Source: Winogradskya humida
GTDB lineage: Bacteria > Actinomycetota > Actinomycetes > Mycobacteriales > Micromonosporaceae
Direction of reading: 5' to 3'
DNA: 64,000 bases
NCBI RefSeq assembly: GCF_016862215.1
Contig: NZ_BOMN01000030.1
Span: forward strand, 37,364-101,363
The stretch's first letter is position 1, and each line of letters opens with the position of its first letter. The notes under the pieces are model-generated. The model saw only the letters and a program-made list of their open reading frames with translations. It was not told where the DNA came from and did not search any database. Both the position numbers and the translations under genes were made by a program. Positions 9,901-15,717 of the stretch are shown piece after piece.

Positions 9901-10332
9901 ATAGTGGACCGTAGCGGCGGTGAAGTTGATCGTGACGGTGTTGGCGGTCGCCGGATCGAAGAGCCGGCCCGCTGACGCGGACAGATCGGTCCAGGAAGTG
10001 CCGTTGGTGCTGCCTTGAAGAGCGATGTTCTCGGTACGCGCGGACCACGCGCTCGCGGGCGGCAGCTTCAGTTTCGCCTGGTCGATCGCGGTGCTGCTGC
10101 CCAGGTCCACCTGCACCCACTGAGGGAAGGCGTTGCTCGGGCTCTCCCAGTAGGAGTCGGCGTTGCCATCGTTCACATTCGAGGCGGGGTAGGGGCCGTT
10201 GACGCCGCTCGCCGTGACGGTCTTGCCGAGAGCCAGGTTGGCGCCGCCGGCCGCGTGCGCGATGCCCGGGGAGATCCCGGCGGCGACGAGGCCCGCCGCC
10301 AGGATGCCGCTGATCAGTCTTCGTCTTCTCAT
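6988..10332 (-). CDS. Modular secreted GH87-type alpha-1,3-glucanase (mycodextranase)
   Basis: The ATG at 10332 is chosen because AGAGGG precedes it and a signal peptide follows (MRRRRLISG, cleavage near AHAA, residue 27). Domains of the 1114-residue product: discoidin/F5-8C-like at about 30-168 and 180-316, two CARDB beta domains at 317-428 and 430-538, a CBM35/CBM6-like domain opening with YEAEAANYQG at 540-705, then a right-handed beta-helix at 706-1114. Within the helix Asp897 and the pair Asp920-Asp921 are spaced 23 and 24 residues apart, matching the three-aspartate spacing I recall for GH87 alpha-1,3-glucanases. The likely substrate is alpha-1,3-glucan such as fungal wall glucan or mutan. 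The family call rests on this spacing and the multi-CBM layout; a pectate-lyase-like beta-helix is the alternative. Confidence 0.75.
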   Translation of the reverse strand: MRRRRLISGILAAGLVAAGISPGIAHAAGGANLALGKTVTASGVNGPYPASNVNDGNADSYWESPSNAFPQWVQVDLGSSTAIDQAKLKLPPASAWSARTENIALQGSTNGTSWTDLSASAGRLFDPATANTVTINFTAATVHYVRATVTSNTGWPAAQLSELEIYGVAGQNPDPDPPTGTNLAAGKTLEASSAAFNFVAANANDGNLATYWESNGFPATLTARLGSDADLTGVVVKLNPDQAWGTRTQSIQVLGRTQGATAYTSLKARTDYVFNPSANQNTVTIPISGRAADLQLQVFSNTGAPGAQIAELQVLGSWAPNPDLVVTGLTWSPATPDEATAVTVSATVRNAGTAASTATTIDVRLGGTVAGSAPVGALAAGASTTVTVNAGQRAQGSYQVAATVDPANTVPEQNNDNNSFTAASPLVVGQAPGPDLQVLSITSTPANPAVGAPVTFTVAINNRGTSTAPASVTRVVAGSTTLSANTAAIAAGATLNVTLGTWTATSGGATITATADATNVVAETNESNNGRTQSIVVGRGAALPYVSYEAEAANYQGSLVQADSLRTFGHTNFGTESSGRASVRLASTGQFVEFTSVNASNSIVVRNSIPDAPGGGGINATISLYINDQFAQKLTLSSRNSWLYGTSDDTESLSNTPSADARRLFDESHALLAQSYPAGTRFKLQRDAADSASFYVIDLVDLEQVAPAATQPAGCTSITTYGAVPNDGIDDTAAIQRAVTDDENGVISCVWIPAGQWRQEQKILSPDPARGQYNQKGIRNVVIRGAGMWHTQLYTNTEPQNVVGNINHPHEGNVGFDIDDNTQISDLAIFGMTTNRANRGHGINGRLGKNTSISNVWIEHVNVGAWVGRDYSDTPAYWNPGDNVQFTGMRIRDTYADGINFSNGTRNSRVFNSSFRTTGDDSLAVWANPRVKDTSVDIASNNHFVNNTVQLPWRANGIAIYGGFSNSIENNIVSDTMNYPGIMLATDHDPLPFTGTTLIANNALYRAGGVFWNEDQEFGAITLFPSSKDIVGVTIRDTDIIDSTYDGIQFKTGGGNMPNVAVTNVRIDKSNNGAGILAMSGARGNATLSNVTITNSADGNIVIQPGSQFVITGS

Positions 10333-10673
10333 GACGCCCTCTTCTGCGCGCAGTCTTTCAGCCGACTCCATGGAAATTTCGTTGAGTCTGCTGAGTTCTT
10401 TCATCGGGGGACATTCAAGGTTTCAGATATGTGTCGCGGAAGTCAACGGGCCGAGTCAACCGAATGGCTACCGACCTGCCACCCAATCGCCATCACTCTG
10501 GGTAATAAGGTCTATTGGGGTAAGCCGGGCAAGTCACGCATAGTTATGCCAGCCCCGCGGGGGGCTGGGGCGAGACGAAGATCCGCTGGGCGATGAAGAT
10601 GGTCGCTCCAGTCCGGCGGGGAGTCAGTAGCGAAACCGGCGCCTGCTTTTCCTGTCCTCTGGAGGAGTAGCAA
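10333..10673. other. Divergent intergenic region with structured leader before the TasA-like gene
   Basis: This 341-base region separates the glucanase and TasA-like genes. It must hold two promoters, but I could not assign clear -35/-10 boxes. On the plus strand it contains a 4-bp hairpin at 10538-10549 followed directly by a perfect 8-bp GC-rich hairpin at 10549-10568 (CCAGCCCC / GGGGCTGG, tetraloop GCGG), then about 100 transcribed-looking bases before a strong GGAGGAG ribosome site. It does not match the cyclic-di-GMP-I, cobalamin, glycine or ydaO aptamer consensus that I know. Confidence 0.5.
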
Positions 10674-11189
10674 ATGCGCAAGTCTGTGAAGCGGGCCATC
10701 GCCATCACCGCCACGGCCGCCGTCGTGGGCGTCGCCGGCACCGCCGCCTACGCCGCCTGGATCGCCAAGGGCGAAGGCAACGCGTACGCCAAGGCCGGCC
10801 AGGCGCAGGACCTGAAAATCACCGAAGCCACCACCGCCGCCACGCTCTACCCCGGCGCCACCGGCGACTCGGTCATCAAAATCAAGAACCCGAACAGCTA
10901 CCCGGTCGAGATCAACACCATCAAGTGGACCCAGTCGGACGGCGTCACCGCCACCCCGCTCAGCGGCTCCACCTGCATCAACACCGGCATCTACTTCGGC
11001 GACTTCAGCACCGGCACCATCGGCAGCGACGGGCTGCTCTCCGGCCTCGCCCTCCAGCTCGGCGCCGGCGAGACCAAGACCTTCAAGCTCACCGACTCCG
11101 TACGCATGATCAACAACTCGGAGGACGGCTGCCAGGGCGCCACCTTCAGCATCCCCGTCAAGGTCACCGGCGCCAGCGCCGCGAAGTAA
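10674..11189 (+). CDS. SipW/TasA-like secreted structural protein
   Basis: The 171-residue product follows a strong GGAGGAG site about 6 bases before the ATG. It opens with a signal peptide (MRKSVKRAIAITATAAVVG) running into AAYAAWIAKGEGNAYAKAG. This arrangement is the actinobacterial counterpart of the SipW-dependent signal of TasA/camelysin proteins. The rest is an Ig-like beta domain (IKIKNPNSYPVEINTI) with two cysteines (TCINTGIYF and DGCQGATF) placed to form a disulfide. The family makes surface or biofilm fibres in Firmicutes; the role in actinomycetes is not settled. No dedicated SipW signal peptidase gene is nearby. It is followed 78 bases later by a related gene. Confidence 0.65.
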   Translation: MRKSVKRAIAITATAAVVGVAGTAAYAAWIAKGEGNAYAKAGQAQDLKITEATTAATLYPGATGDSVIKIKNPNSYPVEINTIKWTQSDGVTATPLSGSTCINTGIYFGDFSTGTIGSDGLLSGLALQLGAGETKTFKLTDSVRMINNSEDGCQGATFSIPVKVTGASAAK

Positions 11190-11267
11190 TCCACCTTTTC
11201 GGATGGCTCGGATGGCGGGGCGCAGCGACACCTGCGCCTCGCCATTCGTATTTTCTGGAGCGCAGCT

Positions 11268-11921
11268 ATGGGACGTATGGCTTACGGGTTGGCTGGTGCG
11301 GGGATTGCCGCGGTTGCGGTGCTGGCCACGCCGGGGGGTGCGCTTGCTGCTTGGGATACGGGTGCGTCGGCGGCGGGTGCGGGTGCTGCTGCGGGGGTGC
11401 GGGCTGTGGTGCTGCCTGTCGGTCCTGTGCCGACGGTGACTGTGCGCGGGTCTGTGGTTAGCGTGCGGTGGGCTGCTGCTGTGGGGTTGCCGGTGCGGGG
11501 GTATCGGGTCGTTCGGATTGACGCGGCTACTGGCGAGAGTGTTGCGGGGTGTTTTGGGGTTGTTGCCGGGACGCGGTGTGTTGAGCGTGGCGTGCCTGAG
11601 GGGCGGTGGGTTTATGGCGTTGTTGCGGTTGTGGGGGACAACTGGGCTTCTGCGCCTGGGATTGGTGCGACGGTGACGGTCGGGAGCGTGACCACGCCAT
11701 TGCGGGTAACTCCGAGCGTTGGACCTTCGGCCGCGCCAGAAACGCTGGGCCCGACTCCGATCGTGAGCCCTGCGGTCAGTCCAAGCCCGACTCCGACCGC
11801 GAGTTCGGCGGTCAGTCCTCGTCCGTCGGCTGACCCGCCCGTGAGCTTGCCGATGCCGGTTGCGGGGTTGACCGAGTCGACCGCCGTGCCGTCGCCTTCG
11901 AGTGATGTCGATGGACTTTAG
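11268..11921 (+). CDS. Secreted protein with fibronectin-III-like domain, partner of the TasA-like protein
   Basis: The 217-residue product starts with a hydrophobic signal (YGLAGAGIAAVAVLATPG, cleavage near ALAA) and continues AAWDTGASAAGAGAAAG, echoing the post-signal motif of the preceding protein. Residues 50-140 look like one Fn3 domain (VRGYRVVRIDAATGE...), with two cysteines, and 145-217 is a Pro/Thr/Ser-rich stalk built from PSPTP-like words. There is no membrane anchor or sortase motif. Co-directional spacing and shared signal motif suggest that the two proteins are exported together. Function is inferred only from this context. Confidence 0.65.
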   Translation: MGRMAYGLAGAGIAAVAVLATPGGALAAWDTGASAAGAGAAAGVRAVVLPVGPVPTVTVRGSVVSVRWAAAVGLPVRGYRVVRIDAATGESVAGCFGVVAGTRCVERGVPEGRWVYGVVAVVGDNWASAPGIGATVTVGSVTTPLRVTPSVGPSAAPETLGPTPIVSPAVSPSPTPTASSAVSPRPSADPPVSLPMPVAGLTESTAVPSPSSDVDGL

Positions 11922-11983
11922 TTGTTACGCTGCGGCGACTTGTCGTGGGTGGTCGGCTCGCGACGCGGCCGAACGGATAGACG

Positions 11984-12727
11984 GTGACGGGGCGACCGAG
12001 GGGACCACGCGGCGGCGATGACGGGGGCACGCCTCCGAACGACGGCGGCTCATCTCCGAGCGCCGGCCATCGTCGTGGGGTTCCCGCAGACAGCATCAGG
12101 GCGGCGCAGGCGACGACCGGTCAGGTCGCGCAACTCGGCCGTCCGGAACAGGGCGCATCCAGCGGCGGTCCCAGCGGGACGAACTCCGGATCCTTTGCAC
12201 CCGATCCCACCAGTCCCGATCCCATGGCCGCGATCATGGCGAAATATCACCAGCTCGGCGACGAGCCGCCGACCTTCAATCTCGCTGCCAATGACGCGAG
12301 ATACGGCAACAGCAATGCGCATACCGTGCAACGGCACGGGCCGGATATTCCACTGCAGCGTGACCTGACTGTCGACCGGACCGTGGAAGGACGGATCTAC
12401 GGGGATGGCGACTGGGGAGGGAAGACGGAGAACTGGTCGTATAAGTGGGACAACCACACGGTCATGAATCGCGAGATCAATGAACACGTGCGAGCCAACT
12501 GGGACACCATCCGGAGCAACCTCGCGATGGATGGTTGGTACAAGGCCACTTTTGATGCTGGGCACCGTGTCGGTGAGGGGTACTACAACAACGGTGCGTA
12601 CGGCGTCGGGCCGCGGCAGGCCCAGTATGCGGCGACCAGTTACGTCAGGCTCGTCATCAGGGTAGTGCCGGGTTCCGATCCCGTGGAGCCCTTCATTCTC
12701 ACCGCGTTTCCGTCCGGGTTAATGTAG
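11984..12727 (+). CDS. Orphan RNase A-like (CdiA-CT type) toxin tail without delivery domain
   Basis: The frame opens with GTG at 11984 just after an in-frame TAG (11978), so no N-terminal delivery domain can be encoded. Residues 1-100 are a Gly/Ser/Pro-rich linker. Residues about 110-247 resemble the bacterial RNase A-like toxin domain of CDI proteins: an opening AHTVQRHG, a helix NREINEHVRANWDTI, then AGHRVGEGYYNNG, YVRLVIRV and the closing FILTAFPSG, where relatives end in 'TxYP'. Such domains degrade RNA in competing cells. The next gene, 5 bases on, is a CDI-type immunity candidate. There is no good ribosome site, so expression is doubtful: it may be a decapitated cassette left by recombination. 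The domain call is by eye. Confidence 0.6.
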   Translation: MTGRPRGPRGGDDGGTPPNDGGSSPSAGHRRGVPADSIRAAQATTGQVAQLGRPEQGASSGGPSGTNSGSFAPDPTSPDPMAAIMAKYHQLGDEPPTFNLAANDARYGNSNAHTVQRHGPDIPLQRDLTVDRTVEGRIYGDGDWGGKTENWSYKWDNHTVMNREINEHVRANWDTIRSNLAMDGWYKATFDAGHRVGEGYYNNGAYGVGPRQAQYAATSYVRLVIRVVPGSDPVEPFILTAFPSGLM

Positions 12728-12732
12728 GGACC

Positions 12733-13095
12733 ATGGACACGTCGAGCCTTCCCGAACCACTTCGGGCGCGTATGGAGCAGCAAGCCGCGCGCTCAACGTG
12801 GGAGACCGTTCGTGACTTCATCGAGGGTTTCGTTGCGGACACCTCGGGCCTTGACGAGGTACGCACCGGGCTTCAGCAAACGGCGGACTACAGCACCCGA
12901 TCCCTGCACACCGCGCTGGCCGCCATCGACGCCATCCTGGTCGAGCCGCAACCGGAGGGCACGCTGCTCCGCCTCGTTGCGGGACATGGCGGTTGGGACC
13001 TTGACCACGATCCGACAGATGCCGGGGCTGCTGTGTTCCTTCACGAGCTTGCCGGCATGGTTCGAGCCGTGATTGAGCAGACGGAATCTCGCTAG
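12733..13095 (+). CDS. Immunity protein for the RNase A-like toxin (CdiI-type)
   Basis: This 120-residue acidic, all-helical protein starts 5 bases after the toxin ORF. The pattern LPEPLRARMEQ, TALAAIDAILVEPQPEGTLLRLV and AAVFLHELAGMVRAVIEQ resembles the contact-dependent growth inhibition immunity family that pairs with RNase A-like toxins. Its role would be to bind and block the cytoplasmic toxin. A collapsed second copy of the same gene follows at 13109, which supports the view that this is an immunity array. Confidence 0.65.
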   Translation: MDTSSLPEPLRARMEQQAARSTWETVRDFIEGFVADTSGLDEVRTGLQQTADYSTRSLHTALAAIDAILVEPQPEGTLLRLVAGHGGWDLDHDPTDAGAAVFLHELAGMVRAVIEQTESR

Positions 13096-13108
13096 TTAGG
13101 TCAGATTC

Positions 13109-13200
13109 ATGGAATCCGACCTACCTGAGCTGCTACGGACGCGTTTGGTGAACTGGCTCGGGTGATCCGTGAGGTGATCGGGAAGGCGGAAGCGGGTTAG
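13109..13200 (+). pseudogene. Relic of a second immunity gene (internal deletion and frame change)
   Basis: Starting at ATG 13109 the frame reads MESDLPELLRTRL, matching the start of the intact immunity protein (MDTSSLPEPLRARM). Reading in the next frame from 13150 gives ELARVIREVIGKAEAG then TAG at 13198, matching its C-terminus (ELAGMVRAVIEQTESR then TAG). About 85 central residues are missing and the two ends are joined out of frame. It is therefore a deleted duplicate and should not make a functional protein. Confidence 0.75.
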
Positions 13201-13242
13201 GATTTTGGGATTGATGGAGGTCATTGCGGGGGTGGGGTGCTG

Positions 13243-13638
13243 ATGGCCGGCGTGGGTGGGTTTCTTGATCCGGATGAGTCGTTGGCCTACCTGCGGGGGT
13301 GGAAGAGTCGGATTGATCGGGTGGCTGCGGATACGCAGGCGATGAGTGATCGGCTCGGGGAGTTGCGGGTCAGGGCTGAGGATGAGGGTGGGCTTGTCGA
13401 GGTCACCGTTGATTCCAGTGGGGTGCTGGTTGATGCTCGGTTCGGCGAGCGGATTCAGCGGGTTGCGCCGGATGTGGTTTCTCGGGCGTTGATGGCGGCT
13501 TTGAAGGCTGCGAAGGTGAAGGCCGCTGAGCGGTCTCGGCAGATTATTACCGACACCATGGGCAGTGAGTCTGTGGCGGCGCAGGCGATTACCGCGCGGG
13601 TGGAGCAGCAGCTGCGGGGAGGGCTGAGCGATGGCTGA
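13243..13638 (+). CDS. YbaB/EbfC-like protein of the type VII toxin cassette
   Basis: The 131-residue product starts at ATG 13243 (a GTG at 13237 is possible; GGGGGTGGGG lies just upstream). Residues 25-65 are a helix followed by GGLVEVTVDSSGVLVDARFGERI, the beta-hairpin signature of YbaB/EbfC nucleoid-associated proteins. Copies of this family stand at the head of actinobacterial WXG/EspC secretion cassettes; their job there is unknown. It overlaps the next gene by 8 bases. Confidence 0.75.
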   Translation: MAGVGGFLDPDESLAYLRGWKSRIDRVAADTQAMSDRLGELRVRAEDEGGLVEVTVDSSGVLVDARFGERIQRVAPDVVSRALMAALKAAKVKAAERSRQIITDTMGSESVAAQAITARVEQQLRGGLSDG

Positions 13639-13942
13639 GGGCTTTGCCGTTGATGCGCAGCAGATTCGGGCGCATGCGACGCGGGTGGATGCGGTGGCTC
13701 AGCAGTTCGGGGACGTCAAGGGGGCCAGTGCGGCGATTGCTCAGGATGACGCTGCTTATGGGCTGTTGTGTGGGTGGGTTTCCGGGATTCTCGAGGAGCG
13801 GCATCGGCGGCAGGACGAGCTGATTGCGTACGTTGAGGAGAATTTGCGGTTGGTCAGTGATGCTCTGGTGCGGACCGGGCGTGAGTATGACCAGATCGAC
13901 GAGGCTGCGGCGGAGCAGATCCGCAGTTCCGGGCGGTCCTGA
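13631..13942 (+). CDS. EspC-like ESX secretion-associated small protein
   Basis: This 103-residue helical protein opens with GFAVDAQQIRAHATRVDAVAQQF and ends in YDQIDEAAAEQI. The pattern is that of the ESX-1 secretion-associated EspC-like family, which probably forms helical hairpins and accompanies a WXG-domain substrate. It overlaps the YbaB-like gene by 8 bases and the next gene by 1 base, so the three are translationally coupled. Confidence 0.75.
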   Translation: MAEGFAVDAQQIRAHATRVDAVAQQFGDVKGASAAIAQDDAAYGLLCGWVSGILEERHRRQDELIAYVEENLRLVSDALVRTGREYDQIDEAAAEQIRSSGRS

Positions 13943-14634
13943 TGTCCGATCTGGTGGCTCCGGTGACGTCGACCCGGACGGCGTGGACGGGTGCTTCGCT
14001 GGCGGAGGGTTTTCAGGGGCTCTATCAGGCTGTGGACAGCGGCAGCTGGGTTGATCAGGCGCTTGCCGGTGGGGCTTTCGCGGTTGAGGCCGCGGCGACC
14101 GTTCTCGACCCGTTCAGCGCGTTGCTGTCCAATGGGCTCGGCTGGGCGATGGAGTATTTTGAGCCGTTGCGGCAGGTTCTCGATCAGCTGGCCGGGATTC
14201 CGGACCGGGTCGCCTCGCACGCCGCGACCTGGGAGAACATGGCCGGCAGGCTGCAATCCATGGCTGCCGGGCTGGAGTCGTCGCTCGCCGCTGATCTGCC
14301 TGACTGGCAAGGGGCGGCGGCCGAGTCGTACAAGAGCTTGATGGCCAACAATGTTGATGCGTTGGACGGGCTCGGGGTGCTTTCCTATGCGATGGCGTCG
14401 GCTACGCAAGCGGCCGGCAACCTTGTTCAGTTCACCCGGGAGATCGTGCGGGATCTGATTGCCGATCTGGTGGCCAGGGTGATTGTGTGGGCCGCCGAGT
14501 CGTTGCTGGTGGTGACGATTCCGGTGGTGGCCGCCCAGATCGCATCTGCGGTCGTGAAATGGGCGGCCCGGATCCTCGGTTATACGACGGCCCTGATCAG
14601 CAGCCTTACGAATTTAGGCCGGCTCATGGGATAG
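13942..14634 (+). CDS. WXG-domain type VII substrate, lacking a toxin tail
   Basis: The 230-residue product has a helical region with a WxG-type turn (LPDWQGAAAESY, about residue 112-123) and a hydrophobic segment at about 180-215 (IVWAAESLLVVTIPVVAAQIASAVV). This is the usual N-terminal trafficking part of actinobacterial polymorphic toxins. In such proteins the part after the hydrophobic segment continues into a linker and a toxic domain; here the frame stops at once, and its last 21 bases are antisense to the end of the DUF916 gene. Either it is a stand-alone effector or carrier, or it has lost its tail. No ESX machinery genes are in the window. Confidence 0.7.
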   Translation: MSDLVAPVTSTRTAWTGASLAEGFQGLYQAVDSGSWVDQALAGGAFAVEAAATVLDPFSALLSNGLGWAMEYFEPLRQVLDQLAGIPDRVASHAATWENMAGRLQSMAAGLESSLAADLPDWQGAAAESYKSLMANNVDALDGLGVLSYAMASATQAAGNLVQFTREIVRDLIADLVARVIVWAAESLLVVTIPVVAAQIASAVVKWAARILGYTTALISSLTNLGRLMG

Positions 14635-15654
14635 CAGCGCCTGCTTGACGGCTTCCTCGACGCGGGCGTCCTCGCGCAGTTTGCGCTGGGCGCGGCGGCG
14701 GCGCAGGGCGATGCGGGTGATGATGGCCGCGGCGATCAGGAGGACCAGCACGGCGAGGAGCGTCCAGGGGATGGCCCAGCCGTGGGCGGTGGCGGTGACC
14801 TTTTTCAGCGTGGTGGTTGAGCCGGAGGCGTCGGTGATCACCGGGGAGAGGTCGGCGGTTGCGGCCAGCCAGATCGCGGGGGTGACGCCTTCGACGGGGG
14901 CCGTGACCTTCCAGCTTTCGCCGGGGAGGAGCTCCGGGGGCATCGCCAGTGTGGCCGGGGAGGTGCGGAACCAGCCGAAGGGGCCCGCGACGGAGACCGA
15001 CTGCTGGGTCGACATGACCGCGTTGCCGGTGTTGTGGATCGTGTAGCTGACGGTGGCGTTGCCCTTGGCGAACGGGTTGAACGTGCCGTTGTAGTCGAGG
15101 TTGAAGTTCTCGATCGCGAGGCTGGGGGCGAGGTCTCCGCCGACGCGCAGCTTCACCCGGATGCCGAGGCGGCGCTCGACGTTGATGCCGGGCTGGTCGC
15201 TGGGCTGGGTCAGCGAGGTGATGATGCCGCCCACGTAGTCGCCGGGGGTGGCGTTGGCCGGGACCGTGACCGTGAAAGGGACCTCGGTGGTCTTGCCGGG
15301 GGCGAGTGAGATGGTGGCCCGGTCGGTTTTCAGCCAGGCACCGATGCCGACCGGCTTCTGATCCTTGGTACGCAGATCGAGCTGCCCGGTGTCGGTGGTG
15401 AACCCGTCAGCGGCGTACACCGTGAGGGTCAGCGGGTCCTTGCCGCGGTTGGCGACGACCATCGCGTCCTTGGTGGGGGCGCCGGGGTTCACGGAGTAGG
15501 TGTAGCTGGAGCGGGCCTCGCCGAAGTTGTTCGAGGCGGTCCGGACCGTCCAGGTGACGTCGCCCTCGTCCGCCAGGGCGGGGCCGGCCGCCGAGCCGAC
15601 GACTGCGACGACGGCGAGCAGGGCCAGGGCGGATTTTCTGACGAAGGCGTACAT
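14614..15654 (-). CDS. DUF916/WxL-interacting membrane-anchored protein
   Basis: This 346-residue protein has a signal peptide (cleavage near ALADE, residue 28), two beta-sandwich halves (NPGAPTKDAMVVANRGKDPLTLTVYAADGF; TVPANATPGDYVGGIITSL; SYTIHNTGNAVMSTQQSVSVAGPFGWF) typical of the DUF916/DUF3324 WxL-interacting proteins, one transmembrane helix at about 297-317 (IPWTLLAVLVLLIAAAII) and a basic cytoplasmic tail. In Firmicutes these partner WxL proteins on the wall. The upstream gene encodes a phosphatase with a WxL-like C-terminus, so pairing is likely. A strong hairpin separates the two genes. Confidence 0.8.
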   Translation of the reverse strand: MYAFVRKSALALLAVVAVVGSAAGPALADEGDVTWTVRTASNNFGEARSSYTYSVNPGAPTKDAMVVANRGKDPLTLTVYAADGFTTDTGQLDLRTKDQKPVGIGAWLKTDRATISLAPGKTTEVPFTVTVPANATPGDYVGGIITSLTQPSDQPGINVERRLGIRVKLRVGGDLAPSLAIENFNLDYNGTFNPFAKGNATVSYTIHNTGNAVMSTQQSVSVAGPFGWFRTSPATLAMPPELLPGESWKVTAPVEGVTPAIWLAATADLSPVITDASGSTTTLKKVTATAHGWAIPWTLLAVLVLLIAAAIITRIALRRRRAQRKLREDARVEEAVKQALLSHEPA

Positions 15655-15673
15655 CTATGAGTCCTAAAGCTGG

Positions 15674-15703
15674 GGTGGGGGCGGGCCGGAGCCCGCCCCC
15701 ACC
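15674..15703 (-). terminator. Intra-cluster GC hairpin
   Basis: A 13-bp perfect stem (15674-15686 with 15691-15703) and a CGGA tetraloop lie between the phosphatase gene and the downstream DUF916 gene on the same strand. It may be a partial terminator or an mRNA-stabilising hairpin that sets a lower level for DUF916. Confidence 0.65.
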
Positions 15704-15717
15704 GATTTCCTGAAAGG

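Noticed and set aside
10501..10673. Cyclic-di-GMP-I riboswitch before the TasA-like gene
   Set aside because: It begins with GTCACGCA, like GEMM aptamers, but lacks the GGCAAACC, GACGCAAAGCC and GGGTTACCGATGG elements. It is kept only as an unassigned structured leader.
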